Shown here in pieces: positions 41,500-50,424 of a stretch of 64,000 nt of DNA. Numbering within the stretch: the first letter of the stretch is position 1; every line of letters starts with the position of its first letter. Position numbers and translations under genes: made by a program. The notes beneath the pieces are model-generated. The model was not told the DNA's origin and searched no databases. It saw nothing but the letters and a program-made list of their open reading frames with translations. The DNA is from JBFWRK01 sp050248955 (GTDB lineage Bacteria; Actinomycetota; Acidimicrobiia; Acidimicrobiales; Ilumatobacteraceae): positions 62,001-126,000 of the forward strand of contig JBFWRK010000001.1 of the NCBI GenBank assembly GCA_050248955.1. Reading direction: 5' to 3'.

Positions 41500-42584
41500 C
41501 CAACGACGCCCCACTGCGTCCGCACGCAGAAGAGGCGCACGTCGCCGAGCTCGCTGCGCTCGCCGCGCTCGACGACCGGCCGCGCCCGCCTCGCTGGCGG
41601 CTCTCGCCGCAGTCCGTCGTCACGTTCCTGCTCGGGGGCGTCCTCGCCGACGGCACGGTGATCGCTCCCAAGTACGTGGGCAGCAGGAGGTTGATGGAGG
41701 TCGCCGTCGCGACGCTGGCGACCGACCGGGCGCTGCTGCTGCTCGGCGTGCCGGGCACCGCCAAGACCTGGGTGAGCGAGCATCTCGCGGCTGCGATCAG
41801 CGGCGACTCGACGTTCCTCGTGCAGGGCACGGCCGGCACCGGCGAAGAGTCGATCCGTTACGGCTGGAACTACGCCCGGCTGCTCGCCGAGGGTCCGAGC
41901 GAGGCCGCACTCGTGCCGAGCCCGGTGCTGCGGGCGATGCGCACGGGATCCATCGCGCGGGTCGAGGAGCTCACCCGGATGCCGGCGGAGGTGCAAGACG
42001 CGCTGATCACGATCCTCTCCGAGAAGACGCTCCCGATCCCCGAGCTCACGACCGAGGTGCGCGCCGAGCGCGGGTTCAACCTGATCGCCACGGCGAACGA
42101 CCGTGACCGGGGCGTCAACGAGCTGTCGAGCGCACTGCGCCGCCGCTTCAACACCGTCGTGCTGCCCCTGCCGGCGACGATCGAGGAGGAGGTCGAGATC
42201 GTCGAGCGTCGCGTCGCCGAGCTCGGCCACGCCCTTGAGCTCCCGCCGGTGCCGGCATCCGCTGACGAGATCCGACGCATCGTGCTCGTGTTCCGCGAGC
42301 TGCGCAACGGTGTGACCGAGGACGGACGGACGTCGTTGAAGGTCCCCACCGCCACCCTGTCCACGGCGGAGGCGATCTCCGTGGTCACGAACGGGCTCGC
42401 GCTCGCGGCGCACTTCGGCGACGGATCCTTGCGGGTCGAGGACACGGTCGACGGGATCGTCGGCGCGATCGTGAAGGACACGGTGCACGACGCCGTCGCG
42501 TGGCGCGAGTACCTCGAGACGGTCGTGCGCGACCGGCCGGGCTGGGGTGACTTCTACATCGCGTCGCGGGACTCGACCGGATGA
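41496..42584 (+). CDS. MoxR-type AAA+ ATPase
   Basis: 362 residues. Walker A LLGVPGTAKTWVSEHL (about 83-98), Walker B GSIARVEELTRMPAEVQDALITILSE, sensor 1 NLIATANDRDRG and an arginine-finger region SSALRRRFNTVVLP are present. It is the motor of a MoxR/VWA pair, of the type that remodels or loads protein complexes, and resembles E. coli YehL. The VWA partner is encoded two genes downstream. ATGA and ATGA overlaps link it to DUF5691 and DUF5682. Confidence 0.92.
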   Translation: MTNDAPLRPHAEEAHVAELAALAALDDRPRPPRWRLSPQSVVTFLLGGVLADGTVIAPKYVGSRRLMEVAVATLATDRALLLLGVPGTAKTWVSEHLAAAISGDSTFLVQGTAGTGEESIRYGWNYARLLAEGPSEAALVPSPVLRAMRTGSIARVEELTRMPAEVQDALITILSEKTLPIPELTTEVRAERGFNLIATANDRDRGVNELSSALRRRFNTVVLPLPATIEEEVEIVERRVAELGHALELPPVPASADEIRRIVLVFRELRNGVTEDGRTSLKVPTATLSTAEAISVVTNGLALAAHFGDGSLRVEDTVDGIVGAIVKDTVHDAVAWREYLETVVRDRPGWGDFYIASRDSTG

Positions 42585-44770
42585 GCGTCCACCTCTTCGG
42601 CATCCGCCACCACGGGCCCGGATCCGCCCGCTCGGTCGAACGCGCGCTCGAGGCGCTCCGGCCCGACATCGTGCTGATCGAGCTGCCGAAGGAGGCAGAT
42701 CCGCTGCTCGCGCTGGTGGCCACGGAGGGAATGCGGCCACCGGTCGCGCTGCTCGGCTACGTCGTAGACCGGCCGGAACGGGCGGTCTTCCTGCCCTTCG
42801 CCTCGTTCAGCCCGGAGTGGCGGGTCGTGCAGCTCGCCGCCGCCCGCTCCGTGCCGATCCTGTGCATCGACCTGCCGCTCGCGGTCTCGCTGGCCATCGA
42901 GCCGGGCGCGCGGGCCGGCGGGCAGGTCGACCCGTTGGCGCTCCTCGCGTCGGCGGCGGGTTACGACGACGCGGAGCGCTGGTGGGACGATGTCGTCGAA
43001 CACCGCGGTGACGGTGTGCCGCCGTTCGACGCGATCGCCGAGGCGATGGCAGCGATGCGCGACGACGAGCCCCCGCCGGCGTCGGTCGAAGCACGCCGAG
43101 AAGCCACGATGCGCCAGGCGATCCGCGCTGCACAGCGCGACGGGTTCGAGCGGATCGCCGTCGTCTGCGGCGCGTGGCACGTGCCGGCGCTGGCCCGAAC
43201 CGACGAGATCACGGCCACGGCCGACGCGTCGGTGCTCCGCGGCCAGCCGTCGGCCAAGGTCGGCCTGACCTGGGTCCCCTGGACCCACCGGCGGCTCGGC
43301 GCAGCGAGCGGGTACGGCGCCGGCGTGGCGTCGCCGGGTTGGTACGCTCACGTCTTCCGGCACCGGCCCGAGCGCGTGGTCTCGGCGTGGTTCGGACGCA
43401 TCGCCCAGCTCCTGCGAGAACACGATCTCGGGGTCTCGCCCGACGACCTCATCGCTGCCACGCGGCTCGCCGAGGGACTTGCGGTGCTGCGCAACCGACC
43501 CCGGCCCGGACTCGACGAGCTCACCGACGCTGCGTTCGCCACGCTCGCCGGAGGCCGCCCGGGGCCGCTCGCACTGATCGACGAGCACCTCGTCGTCGGC
43601 GACGAGATCGGCGCGGTGCCGCCCGAGACGCCGATGGTCCCGCTCGCGCGCGATCTCCGCGCCCGGCAGCGGGCCACGAGGATGAAGCCGAGCGGGCTCG
43701 AGAAGGTGCTCGAGCTCGACCTCCGCCAGCCCCTCGGACTCGCCCGCTCGCACCTGCTGCACCGGCTGTGGGCGCTCGGCGTGCACTGGGGCACACCAGA
43801 GCAGAGCCGCTCCAGCACCGGCACGTTCCGGGAGACGTGGCGGCTGCGATGGGAGCCCGAGCTCGATGTCTGCCTCATCGAGGCGAGCGCGTACGGCACC
43901 ACGGTCGAAGCGGCCGCAGCCGCTCGGTTCGCCGAGCGGGCCGAGGCACCAGGGCTCGGCGTGGCCGACATCACCGCGTTGCTCGAAGCCGCGCTGCTCG
44001 CCGACCTTCCCTCGGCCGTCTCGGTCCTGACCACCCGGCTCGCCGGTCGGATCGCTGCCGCCTCAGGGGTCGAGCAGCTGATCGACGCGCTCGGCCCGCT
44101 CGCACGGGCGCTGCGCTACGGCGACGTGCGCTCGACCGACGCCGGCGCGCTCGCAGCCGTCGTCGATGGGTTCGTGCGGCGGATCTGCGTCGGCCTCCCG
44201 ACGAGCCTGGCGTCGCTCGACGACGATGCTGCTCACGCCGCGGCCGATCGGATGCTCGCCGTCCAGGGTGCACTCGCGCTGCTCGATCACCCGGCACGCG
44301 AGCACGAGTGGCCGGCCGTCCTCCAGCGGATCGCCGACCAGCCGGGGGCGAACGGCGTCGTGAGCGGCCGCGCGCTGCGGCTGCTGCTCAACGCCGAGCG
44401 GATCGACGGAGCGGAGGCAGAGCGGCGCCTGGCGCGAGCCCTCTCGGGCGGTGTCGCGGCGTCCGACGGCGCGGCGTTCGTCGAGGGCGTGCTCGCCGGG
44501 TCCGGCACCGTGCTGCTCCACGACGACCGGCTGCTCCGCGTGCTCGATCAATGGGTCGCGACGCTCCCGGAGCGGTCGTTCACCGACGTCGTGCCCTTGC
44601 TGCGGCGGACGTTCGGCGCGTTCGAAGTGGCGGAGCGTCGCCAGTTGGGCCAGTTGGTCGCCGGCCAGGGCGAGCATCGCCCGGCGGCGCCCTTCGGTTG
44701 GGATCTCGATCCTGCTCGGGTGGCCGCCGCGGTGGCGACGCTCCACGAGCTGCTCGGGACATCGTCGTGA
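42581..44770 (+). CDS. DUF5682-family protein with TraB/EreA-like motifs
   Basis: 729 residues, the YehM-like member. The N-terminal domain has FGIRHHGPGSARSVERALE (about 5-23), RPDIVLIELPKEAD, and later VVCGAWHVPAL (about residue 190). His-Gly, Glu and a second His in that order recall the TraB/ChaN/EreA superfamily, some of which are metal-dependent hydrolases. The rest is a long helical repeat-like region without named domains. Enzymatic activity is inference. It overlaps its neighbours by four bases on each side. Confidence 0.78.
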   Translation: MSVHLFGIRHHGPGSARSVERALEALRPDIVLIELPKEADPLLALVATEGMRPPVALLGYVVDRPERAVFLPFASFSPEWRVVQLAAARSVPILCIDLPLAVSLAIEPGARAGGQVDPLALLASAAGYDDAERWWDDVVEHRGDGVPPFDAIAEAMAAMRDDEPPPASVEARREATMRQAIRAAQRDGFERIAVVCGAWHVPALARTDEITATADASVLRGQPSAKVGLTWVPWTHRRLGAASGYGAGVASPGWYAHVFRHRPERVVSAWFGRIAQLLREHDLGVSPDDLIAATRLAEGLAVLRNRPRPGLDELTDAAFATLAGGRPGPLALIDEHLVVGDEIGAVPPETPMVPLARDLRARQRATRMKPSGLEKVLELDLRQPLGLARSHLLHRLWALGVHWGTPEQSRSSTGTFRETWRLRWEPELDVCLIEASAYGTTVEAAAAARFAERAEAPGLGVADITALLEAALLADLPSAVSVLTTRLAGRIAAASGVEQLIDALGPLARALRYGDVRSTDAGALAAVVDGFVRRICVGLPTSLASLDDDAAHAAADRMLAVQGALALLDHPAREHEWPAVLQRIADQPGANGVVSGRALRLLLNAERIDGAEAERRLARALSGGVAASDGAAFVEGVLAGSGTVLLHDDRLLRVLDQWVATLPERSFTDVVPLLRRTFGAFEVAERRQLGQLVAGQGEHRPAAPFGWDLDPARVAAAVATLHELLGTSS

Positions 44771-46014
44771 GCGATGCTTCGGTGCCCCGCTCGTCCGCCG
44801 CGGCGGGCAGTGCCGCCGACGGTGCACCTGTGCCCGGGCGGGTCGCGGAGGCGGAGCGGCTCCGCCGCTGGCGGCTCGTGCTCGGTGCCGCCGACGATGG
44901 CACCGGCGTGCACCTCACCGGCGACGATCAGCGCGTCGACGGCGCGCTCGCCGCCGTCTACGACGCGCCGTCGCCGGGACGGGGCGGACGGCGCTCGGGC
45001 GGCCTGGGCTCGTCCGCGCCGGGCGTGTCGCGCTGGCTCGGCGACATCAGGCGGTTCTTCCCGACCAGTGTCGTGCAGGTCATGCAGCGCGACGCGATCG
45101 AACGGCTCGGGCTGCAGCGACTGCTGCTCGAACCGGAGATGCTCGCCTCAGTGGAGCCCGACGTCCATCTCGTCGCCACCCTGCTCGAGCTCGGCCGACT
45201 GCTCCCGGACACCGCTCGGTCCACCGCGCGGCAGGTGGTCGCCCGGGTCGTGGAGCAGATCGAGGCCCGCCTCGCGCTCCGCGTCCGTCAGGCCGTGAAC
45301 GGCGCCCTCGACCGCTCGTCGCGCACCCGACGTCCGCGCCCTGCCGACATCGACTGGCCGGCCACGATCGGCGCCAACCTGCGGCACTACCTCCCCGAGC
45401 TGCGCACCGTCGTGCCCGAGCACCTCGTCGGCTACGGGCGGCACCACCGAGGTGTCGAGCGCGAGGTCATCATCGCCGTGGACCAGAGCGGGTCGATGGC
45501 CGACTCGGTGGTCTACGCCGGCGTGCTCGCCTGTGTGCTCGCCTCCTTGCGCTCGCTGCGCACCTCGGTCATCGCGTTCGACACGAGCGTCGTCGACCTC
45601 ACCGCCGTGCTCGACGATCCGGTCGACCTGCTCTTCGGCGTGCAACTCGGTGGCGGCACCGACATCGATGGCGCGGTGGCGTACTGCGAGTCGCTCGTCA
45701 CCCGGCCGACCGACACGATCCTGATCGTGCTCTCCGACCTGTTCGAAGGAGGCGTGCGCGACGCGCTCGTCAGTCGCATGGCACGCCTCGTCCAGCAGGG
45801 GGTCACCTGCGTGGTGCTGCTCGCGCTGTCCGACGACGGCGCCCCGGCGTTCGACCGCGACCATGCCGCCGCGCTCGCGAGCGTCGGCGTGCCGGCCTTC
45901 GCCTGCACGCCGGACGCGTTCGCCGACCTGCTCGCGGCCGCGATCGAGCGGCGCGACCTGACCCGCTGGGCGACCGGCGCCGGGCTCGTCACCGTGGCGC
46001 CCATGTCGAGCTGA
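44767..46014 (+). CDS. VWA-domain protein of the MoxR operon
   Basis: 415 residues. The C-terminal half is a von Willebrand A domain with a complete metal-ion site: IIAVDQSGSMADS (DxSxS), GGGTDIDGA (Thr) and VLSDLFEGG (Asp). The N-terminal half is helical (about 60-190; FFPTSVVQVMQRDAIERLG, LLPDTARSTARQVVARVVEQ). It is the likely partner of the MoxR ATPase and is similar in role to YehP. It ends the operon; its stop abuts the convergent acyl-CoA dehydrogenase stop. Confidence 0.9.
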   Translation: MSDASVPRSSAAAGSAADGAPVPGRVAEAERLRRWRLVLGAADDGTGVHLTGDDQRVDGALAAVYDAPSPGRGGRRSGGLGSSAPGVSRWLGDIRRFFPTSVVQVMQRDAIERLGLQRLLLEPEMLASVEPDVHLVATLLELGRLLPDTARSTARQVVARVVEQIEARLALRVRQAVNGALDRSSRTRRPRPADIDWPATIGANLRHYLPELRTVVPEHLVGYGRHHRGVEREVIIAVDQSGSMADSVVYAGVLACVLASLRSLRTSVIAFDTSVVDLTAVLDDPVDLLFGVQLGGGTDIDGAVAYCESLVTRPTDTILIVLSDLFEGGVRDALVSRMARLVQQGVTCVVLLALSDDGAPAFDRDHAAALASVGVPAFACTPDAFADLLAAAIERRDLTRWATGAGLVTVAPMSS

Positions 46015-47274
46015 TCAGACCTTCTGCGTGCCGACCAACAGGTCGCGGAACGGCGACGTCGAGTCGATGCCGGCGTCCTTCGGCAGCCCGAGCACGCGCT
46101 CGCCGACGATGTTGCGCATGACCTCGTCCGACCCGCCGGCGATGCGGCCGCCCGGCGTGCCGAGGATCAGCTGGTTCCACGCGTAGGTGCCCCACTCGCC
46201 GGAGTCGGCGACGAGCTTGGGGCCGAGGACGTGGGACACGAACGCACCGAGACGGCGCATGTTCATCGTGCTCGTGAGCTTCGCGATCGACATCTCCGGG
46301 CCGGGGAGCTGACCGGCCTTGATCTTGTCCATCGCCCGCTGGTTGTTGTAGCCCGCGACCCGCTGGTGGATGAGCAGGTCGGCGAGCTCCTGCCGGACGA
46401 CCGGATCGTCCTGCAGTCCGAACGCCTTCACCATCTCGACGACTCGGCCGTAGAGGCCACCACCGCCGCCACCCCCCGCGCCGATCGCAGCCCGCTCGTT
46501 CATCAGCGTCGTGAGGGCCACGTTCCACCCGTTGTTCACGTCGCCGAGGCGGTGGTCGTCGCGCACCCGCACCTCCGTGAAGAACACCTCGTTGAAGCTC
46601 GCACCGCCGGTCATCTGGCGGAGCGGGCGGATCTCGACACCGGGGGCCCGCATGTCGACGATGAAGCCGGTCAGCCCCTTGTGCTTCGGGAGATCAGGGT
46701 CGGTGCGGGCGATGATCTCGCCGATGTCGGAGTAGTGCGCGCCGGACGTCCAGACCTTCTGACCCGTGAGCACCCATTCCTCCCCGTCGCGCTCGGCCTT
46801 GGTCTGGAGCGAGGCGAGATCGGAGCCGGCGCCGGGCTCCGAGAAGAGCTGGCAGCCGACGAGATCGGCGCGGTACATCTGCTTCAGGTAGAGGTCCTTG
46901 GCGACGGTGCTGCCATGGGCGGCGATCGTCGGGGCGACCATGCCGAGCCCGATCGTGAAGTAGCTCTGGTTCGGTACCTCGTACTGCGCCTCGAGGCTGT
47001 TCCACGACCGCTCGTAGGCGTGCGGGAGCTCGCGGCCGCCGTAGGCGAGCGGGCCGGTGATCCATCCGAAGCCGGCATCGAACTTCTTCGCCCGCCATGC
47101 GCAGGCCGTGGCGAGCTCGTCGAGCTCCTTGTCCCGCTCCTTCTCCTCGAACATCGCGACCTTGTCCGAGCCCTCGCCCCAGACGAACTTCCTCTCGGTC
47201 TCCTTGCGAGTGGCGTTGGCGTCGAGGAAGCGGCGTGCTTCCTGCTCGAAGTCGGCGAGCGAGATATCAGCCAT
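46015..47274 (-). CDS. Acyl-CoA dehydrogenase
   Basis: 419 residues of the FadE-type flavoprotein family. Visible are YEVPNQSYFTIGLGMVAPTI, FSEPGAGSDLASLQTKAERDGEEWVLTGQKVWTSGAHYSD (FAD/substrate region) and the C-terminal GSDEVMRNIVGERVLGLPKD. It oxidises an acyl-CoA to the enoyl-CoA and passes electrons to ETF. A glycine run (GAGGGGGGGLYG) sits in the C-terminal helical domain. Substrate range is unknown; actinobacteria have many such paralogues, often for steroid or branched acids. A 20-base palindrome starts 27 bases upstream of the start. Confidence 0.92.
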   Translation of the reverse strand: MADISLADFEQEARRFLDANATRKETERKFVWGEGSDKVAMFEEKERDKELDELATACAWRAKKFDAGFGWITGPLAYGGRELPHAYERSWNSLEAQYEVPNQSYFTIGLGMVAPTIAAHGSTVAKDLYLKQMYRADLVGCQLFSEPGAGSDLASLQTKAERDGEEWVLTGQKVWTSGAHYSDIGEIIARTDPDLPKHKGLTGFIVDMRAPGVEIRPLRQMTGGASFNEVFFTEVRVRDDHRLGDVNNGWNVALTTLMNERAAIGAGGGGGGGLYGRVVEMVKAFGLQDDPVVRQELADLLIHQRVAGYNNQRAMDKIKAGQLPGPEMSIAKLTSTMNMRRLGAFVSHVLGPKLVADSGEWGTYAWNQLILGTPGGRIAGGSDEVMRNIVGERVLGLPKDAGIDSTSPFRDLLVGTQKV

Positions 47275-47300
47275 GGTGGGACTCCCGGAAGCGGTGGCGG

Positions 47301-47320
47301 ACTTGACCTGGCGGTCAAGT
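47301..47320. promoter_or_regulatory. ACTTGACC-N4-GGTCAAGT operator upstream of acyl-CoA dehydrogenase
   Basis: Perfect eight-base inverted repeat with a TGGC spacer, centred 36 bases before the acyl-CoA dehydrogenase start. The size and form suit a TetR-family repressor of lipid-degradation genes. The cognate regulator is not identified in this window. Confidence 0.65.
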
Positions 47321-47380
47321 TACTGGCGACCCGCACCGCCGGACGATCCCTGCCCCACCCCACGAGCGTGTGCCCGCTCG

Positions 47381-47397
47381 GTTGCGATGGTCGCAAC
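47381..47397. promoter_or_regulatory. GTTGCGA-N3-TCGCAAC inverted repeat upstream of NifU-N gene
   Basis: Perfect seven-base arms with a TGG spacer, 51 bases before the ATG at 47449. TAGCCT (47435-47440), eight bases before that ATG, is a probable -10. A regulator would overlie the upstream promoter region; its identity is unknown. Confidence 0.4.
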
Positions 47398-47448
47398 GCA
47401 GCGGGCGAACACTGGGTGGGGAGGGGTGGTTCGCTAGCCTCACGGGCC

Positions 47449-47925
47449 ATGGGCCAGCCCGTTGCCGTCGTCGAGAAGCCGAGCTCCACACCGGGCGTCG
47501 TCCGTTACGAAGCGAACCGGTCCCTGTCGGGCCAGGGTCACGACCGCTTCGTGTCGCTGGGTGAGGCGGTCGGGCCGACGCCGTCGGCCGAAGTGGCCCG
47601 GCGGCTGTTCGGGAGCGGGAAGGTCGCGGCGGTCCACGTCTTCAGCAACATCATCACGGTCGACCTGCTCAAGGGCCACACCGCGGACGGACTCGGCGAC
47701 ATCATCCGCGACCTGTACCAGTACTGGCGGCCGGGCATGGCGCCGCCCGCGTTCGAGGACGTGGTGCCTGCCGAGGAGGCTGCCCCGGCTGCCAGCGCCG
47801 GCGAGTCAGGTGGTGGCGGCGGGGAGGCGGCGGCGCTGTCCGAGGCGGCCAAGCGGGTGCCGGCGCACCTGCTCGAGCGCAGCAGGCTCGCCCGCGAGAA
47901 GTGGAAGTCGGCCAACGCCGGTTAG
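47449..47925 (+). CDS. NifU N-terminal (Nfu_N)-domain protein
   Basis: 158 residues. Residues about 15-95 (GVVRYEANRSLSGQGHDRF, ARRLFGSGKVAAVHVFSNIITVDLL) match the Nfu N-terminal scaffold-like fold, which lacks the CxxC cluster-binding half of true Nfu. The C-terminal part is an Ala/Gly-rich linker ending in a basic helix (RVPAHLLERSRLAREKWKSA). The role is unknown and may be structural. It sits just upstream of the imuA' SOS promoter but has its own probable start. Confidence 0.7.
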   Translation: MGQPVAVVEKPSSTPGVVRYEANRSLSGQGHDRFVSLGEAVGPTPSAEVARRLFGSGKVAAVHVFSNIITVDLLKGHTADGLGDIIRDLYQYWRPGMAPPAFEDVVPAEEAAPAASAGESGGGGGEAAALSEAAKRVPAHLLERSRLAREKWKSANAG

Positions 47926-47953
47926 CAGCGGCGGCCGGGGGCGCCCCTGGTGA

Positions 47954-47969
47954 TCGAACACCTGTTCGA
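47954..47969 (+). promoter_or_regulatory. LexA (SOS) box of imuA'-imuB
   Basis: TCGAACACCTGTTCGA is a perfect match to the actinobacterial LexA palindrome TCGAAC-N4-GTTCGA. One base later TAGGAT (47971-47976) forms a -10 hexamer, and the GTG start follows after six bases, so bound LexA would cover the promoter and the mRNA would begin at the start codon. Confidence 0.92.
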
Positions 47970-47982
47970 TTAGGATCGCCGT

Positions 47983-48747
47983 GTGGCGGTGATCCGAGAT
48001 GTTCCGGTCCAACGCTTGGCCGCGCTGTCCGAGCGGGTGGGCCCAGGTGCCCTGGCCCACGAGCGCACGCTCGGGGTCGTTCCGGCGCTCGAGCCGCTCT
48101 TGCCGGCAGGGTTGCGGCGCGGCAGCGTCGTGGTCACCGACGGGGTGGCGGCCACCTCGCTGGCGCTGGCGCTGGCGGCCGGTCCGTCGGCGGCAGGGGC
48201 CTGGCTGGGGATCGTCGGCATGCCCTCGCTCGGGGTCCTGGCGGCAGCGGAGCTGGGGGTCGCGGTCGAGCGGTTGTTCCTGGTTGCCGCGCCGCCGGTC
48301 GGGCAGTGGGCCGAGATCGTCGCGGCGGTGATCGACGGTGCCGAGCTGGTCATGGCGACCCCGCCGGCAGGGGTGCGCGCCGCCGATGCCCGCCGCGTGC
48401 AGGCCCGCCTCGCCTCCCGCGGCGCGGTGCTGCTGCTCGCCGGGGGTGAGCAGATCGGTGCGTTCCAGCCGGACCTCCGCCTCACCACCACCGCTGCCGA
48501 GTGGGAGGGCATCGAGCACGGGGCCGGACGGTTGCGCGCCCGGCGGGTCAGCGTCGCCGTGGGTGGGCGCCGGGCCGCGGGCCGGTCCGTCAGCCATGAG
48601 CTGTTCCTCCCCGGGCGCAACGGTGGGATCGAGATCGCCGCCGGGGCCCGCGGCCTCGATGTGACCGGCGGGCTCGACCCGACCCGGCTCGACCCGCCCG
48701 GCGACCTCGACCCGACCGGCGGGCTCGGCGTGGCGGCTTCGGCGTGA
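47983..48747 (+). CDS. imuA': ImuA'-like RecA-related mutasome protein
   Basis: 254 residues. It is RecA-like in layout (VVPALEPLLPAGLRRGSVVVTDG, LFLVAAPPVGQWAEIVAAVID, VQARLASRGAVLLLAG) but lacks a recognisable Walker A lysine, as is usual for ImuA'. In mycobacteria ImuA' links ImuB and DnaE2 during damage-induced mutagenesis. The C-terminus has Asp/Pro/Gly repeats (DPTRLDPPGDLDPTGG). A LexA box and -10 immediately precede the GTG. The stop overlaps the imuB start (GTGA). Assignment rests partly on this context. Confidence 0.85.
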   Translation: MAVIRDVPVQRLAALSERVGPGALAHERTLGVVPALEPLLPAGLRRGSVVVTDGVAATSLALALAAGPSAAGAWLGIVGMPSLGVLAAAELGVAVERLFLVAAPPVGQWAEIVAAVIDGAELVMATPPAGVRAADARRVQARLASRGAVLLLAGGEQIGAFQPDLRLTTTAAEWEGIEHGAGRLRARRVSVAVGGRRAAGRSVSHELFLPGRNGGIEIAAGARGLDVTGGLDPTRLDPPGDLDPTGGLGVAASA

Positions 48748-50399
48748 CGCCCCGCGCGTCGTCCGGCGCGGCGAACGGCGCCGTGCCCCGGCTCGTCACC
48801 GTGTGGTGCCCCACGTGGTCGCTCCACGCTGCCGGCATCGGCCCCGACGTCCCGGCGGCCGTGGTCGAGGCCAATCGCGTGGTCGTCGTCTCGTCGCCGG
48901 CGAGGGAGGCCAGCGTTCGTCCTGGCCTACGGCGGCGCGAAGCGCAGGCCCGGTGCCCGGAGCTGCTCGTCGTCGACCACGATCCCGAGCGTGATGCCCG
49001 CCGCTTCGAACCGGTGGCCCGTGCCGTGGCGGAGCTCGTTCCCACGCTCGAGATCACCGAGCCCGGGCTCCTCACCTTCGCGACCCGCGGCCCGTCCCGG
49101 TACGTCGGCGGTGACGACCGGTTGGCCGAGCGGATCCGTCAGATCGTCGGTCGGTTCCTCGGCGATCACGTCACGGATGTCGGAGCCGGGCACGTCGTGG
49201 GTGACGTGCCGGCGGTCGGCATCGCCGACGGTCGGTTCGCCTCGGGCGTCGCTGCTCACCGGAGCCGGTCCCGGGGCCGGCCCCTCGTGGTGCCGTCCGG
49301 TCCCGCGGCGACCGCCGTCTTCCTCGCCCCGGTCTCCGTCCGGGCCCTGCACGAGGTGGGCGGCGTCTCGGTGGAGACCGTCGGCCTGCTCCGCCGGCTC
49401 GGCTTGGCCTGCCTCGGCGATGTGGCGGCCATCCCCGTTGCCGACCTCCTCGCCCGCTTCGGGCCCGAGGGCGCGTTCGTCCACGCGCTCGCCACGGGGG
49501 GCGATGCCCGACCGCCCGGTGCCCACGCCCCACCGCCGGAGCTGCTGGCGGTCCGGATCCTCGACGACCCCGTCCACCACGTCGAGCCACTCGTCTTCGT
49601 GGCCAAGCAGCTCGCCGAGGAGCTCCACCGCCAGGTTCGCGATCGCGGGTTGGTGACGACCCGCCTCGTCGTCGAGGCCGAGACCGACCACGGCGAGCGC
49701 AGCGAACGCACGTGGTATCGCCCGCTGGGGCTGACCGCGGCGGCGATGGTCGAACGGGTCCGCTGGCAGCTCGAGGGATGGGTGCACCAACCCGGCGGGA
49801 TCACGGCCGGCGTGGTGATGCTCCGGCTCGCTCCGAGCGAGGTGCGCGGGGATGCCGGCCGCCAGCTCGGGTTCTGGGGCGGGCAGACCCAGGCCGACGA
49901 ATGGGCGATCCGGGCGATCGCCCGGGTGGCTGGCCTGCTCGGTGAGGAATCGGTGCTCGTGCCGACCTGGCAGGGGGCTCGTGATCCCGGAGCGGTCTAC
50001 GCGCTGGTGCCGGCGGTGACCTCCGACCTCGACGAGCGACCCAGCGCGTCCCAGCAGCCGACATCCTCGCCACCCTGGCCCGGCCGGCTCCCCGCACCCT
50101 CTCCGGCGCAGGTGCTGTCGTGCGCCGTGCCGTGCACCGTCACGGATGCCGATGGTGAGCCGGTCGACGTCGGTGGTCGTGGTCTGGTCAGCGCGCCGCC
50201 GGCGACGATGCGGATCGGCGACGCGACGAGGTCGATCTCGATCATCGCCTGGGCGGGGCCCTGGCCGGTCGAGGAACGCTGGTGGGACCCCGATCGTGCC
50301 CGGCGGCGGGCCCGGTTCCAGCTCCTCCTCGGCGATGGCCGAGCGTGCCTGGCAGCCATCGAGGGCAGACGGTGGTGGATCGACGCCTGGTACGACTGA
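48744..50399 (+). CDS. imuB: ImuB, inactive Y-family polymerase homologue
   Basis: 551 residues. The Y-family scaffold is visible (VTVWCPTWSLHAAG at the start, VGIADGRFASGVAAHRS, LRRLGLACLGDVAAIPVADLLARFG helix-hairpin-helix, and a long little-finger region), but the catalytic acids are absent: the first motif reads WCPTW rather than D-x-D. ImuB acts as an adaptor that binds the β-clamp, ImuA' and DnaE2. The C-terminal 120 residues include ALVPAVTSDLDERP and a closing RRWWIDAWYD typical of actinobacterial ImuB. It is translationally coupled to imuA'. Confidence 0.92.
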   Translation: MTPRASSGAANGAVPRLVTVWCPTWSLHAAGIGPDVPAAVVEANRVVVVSSPAREASVRPGLRRREAQARCPELLVVDHDPERDARRFEPVARAVAELVPTLEITEPGLLTFATRGPSRYVGGDDRLAERIRQIVGRFLGDHVTDVGAGHVVGDVPAVGIADGRFASGVAAHRSRSRGRPLVVPSGPAATAVFLAPVSVRALHEVGGVSVETVGLLRRLGLACLGDVAAIPVADLLARFGPEGAFVHALATGGDARPPGAHAPPPELLAVRILDDPVHHVEPLVFVAKQLAEELHRQVRDRGLVTTRLVVEAETDHGERSERTWYRPLGLTAAAMVERVRWQLEGWVHQPGGITAGVVMLRLAPSEVRGDAGRQLGFWGGQTQADEWAIRAIARVAGLLGEESVLVPTWQGARDPGAVYALVPAVTSDLDERPSASQQPTSSPPWPGRLPAPSPAQVLSCAVPCTVTDADGEPVDVGGRGLVSAPPATMRIGDATRSISIIAWAGPWPVEERWWDPDRARRRARFQLLLGDGRACLAAIEGRRWWIDAWYD

Positions 50400-50424
50400 G
50401 CGTCGGGCTCGCCGGCCTACCGGC

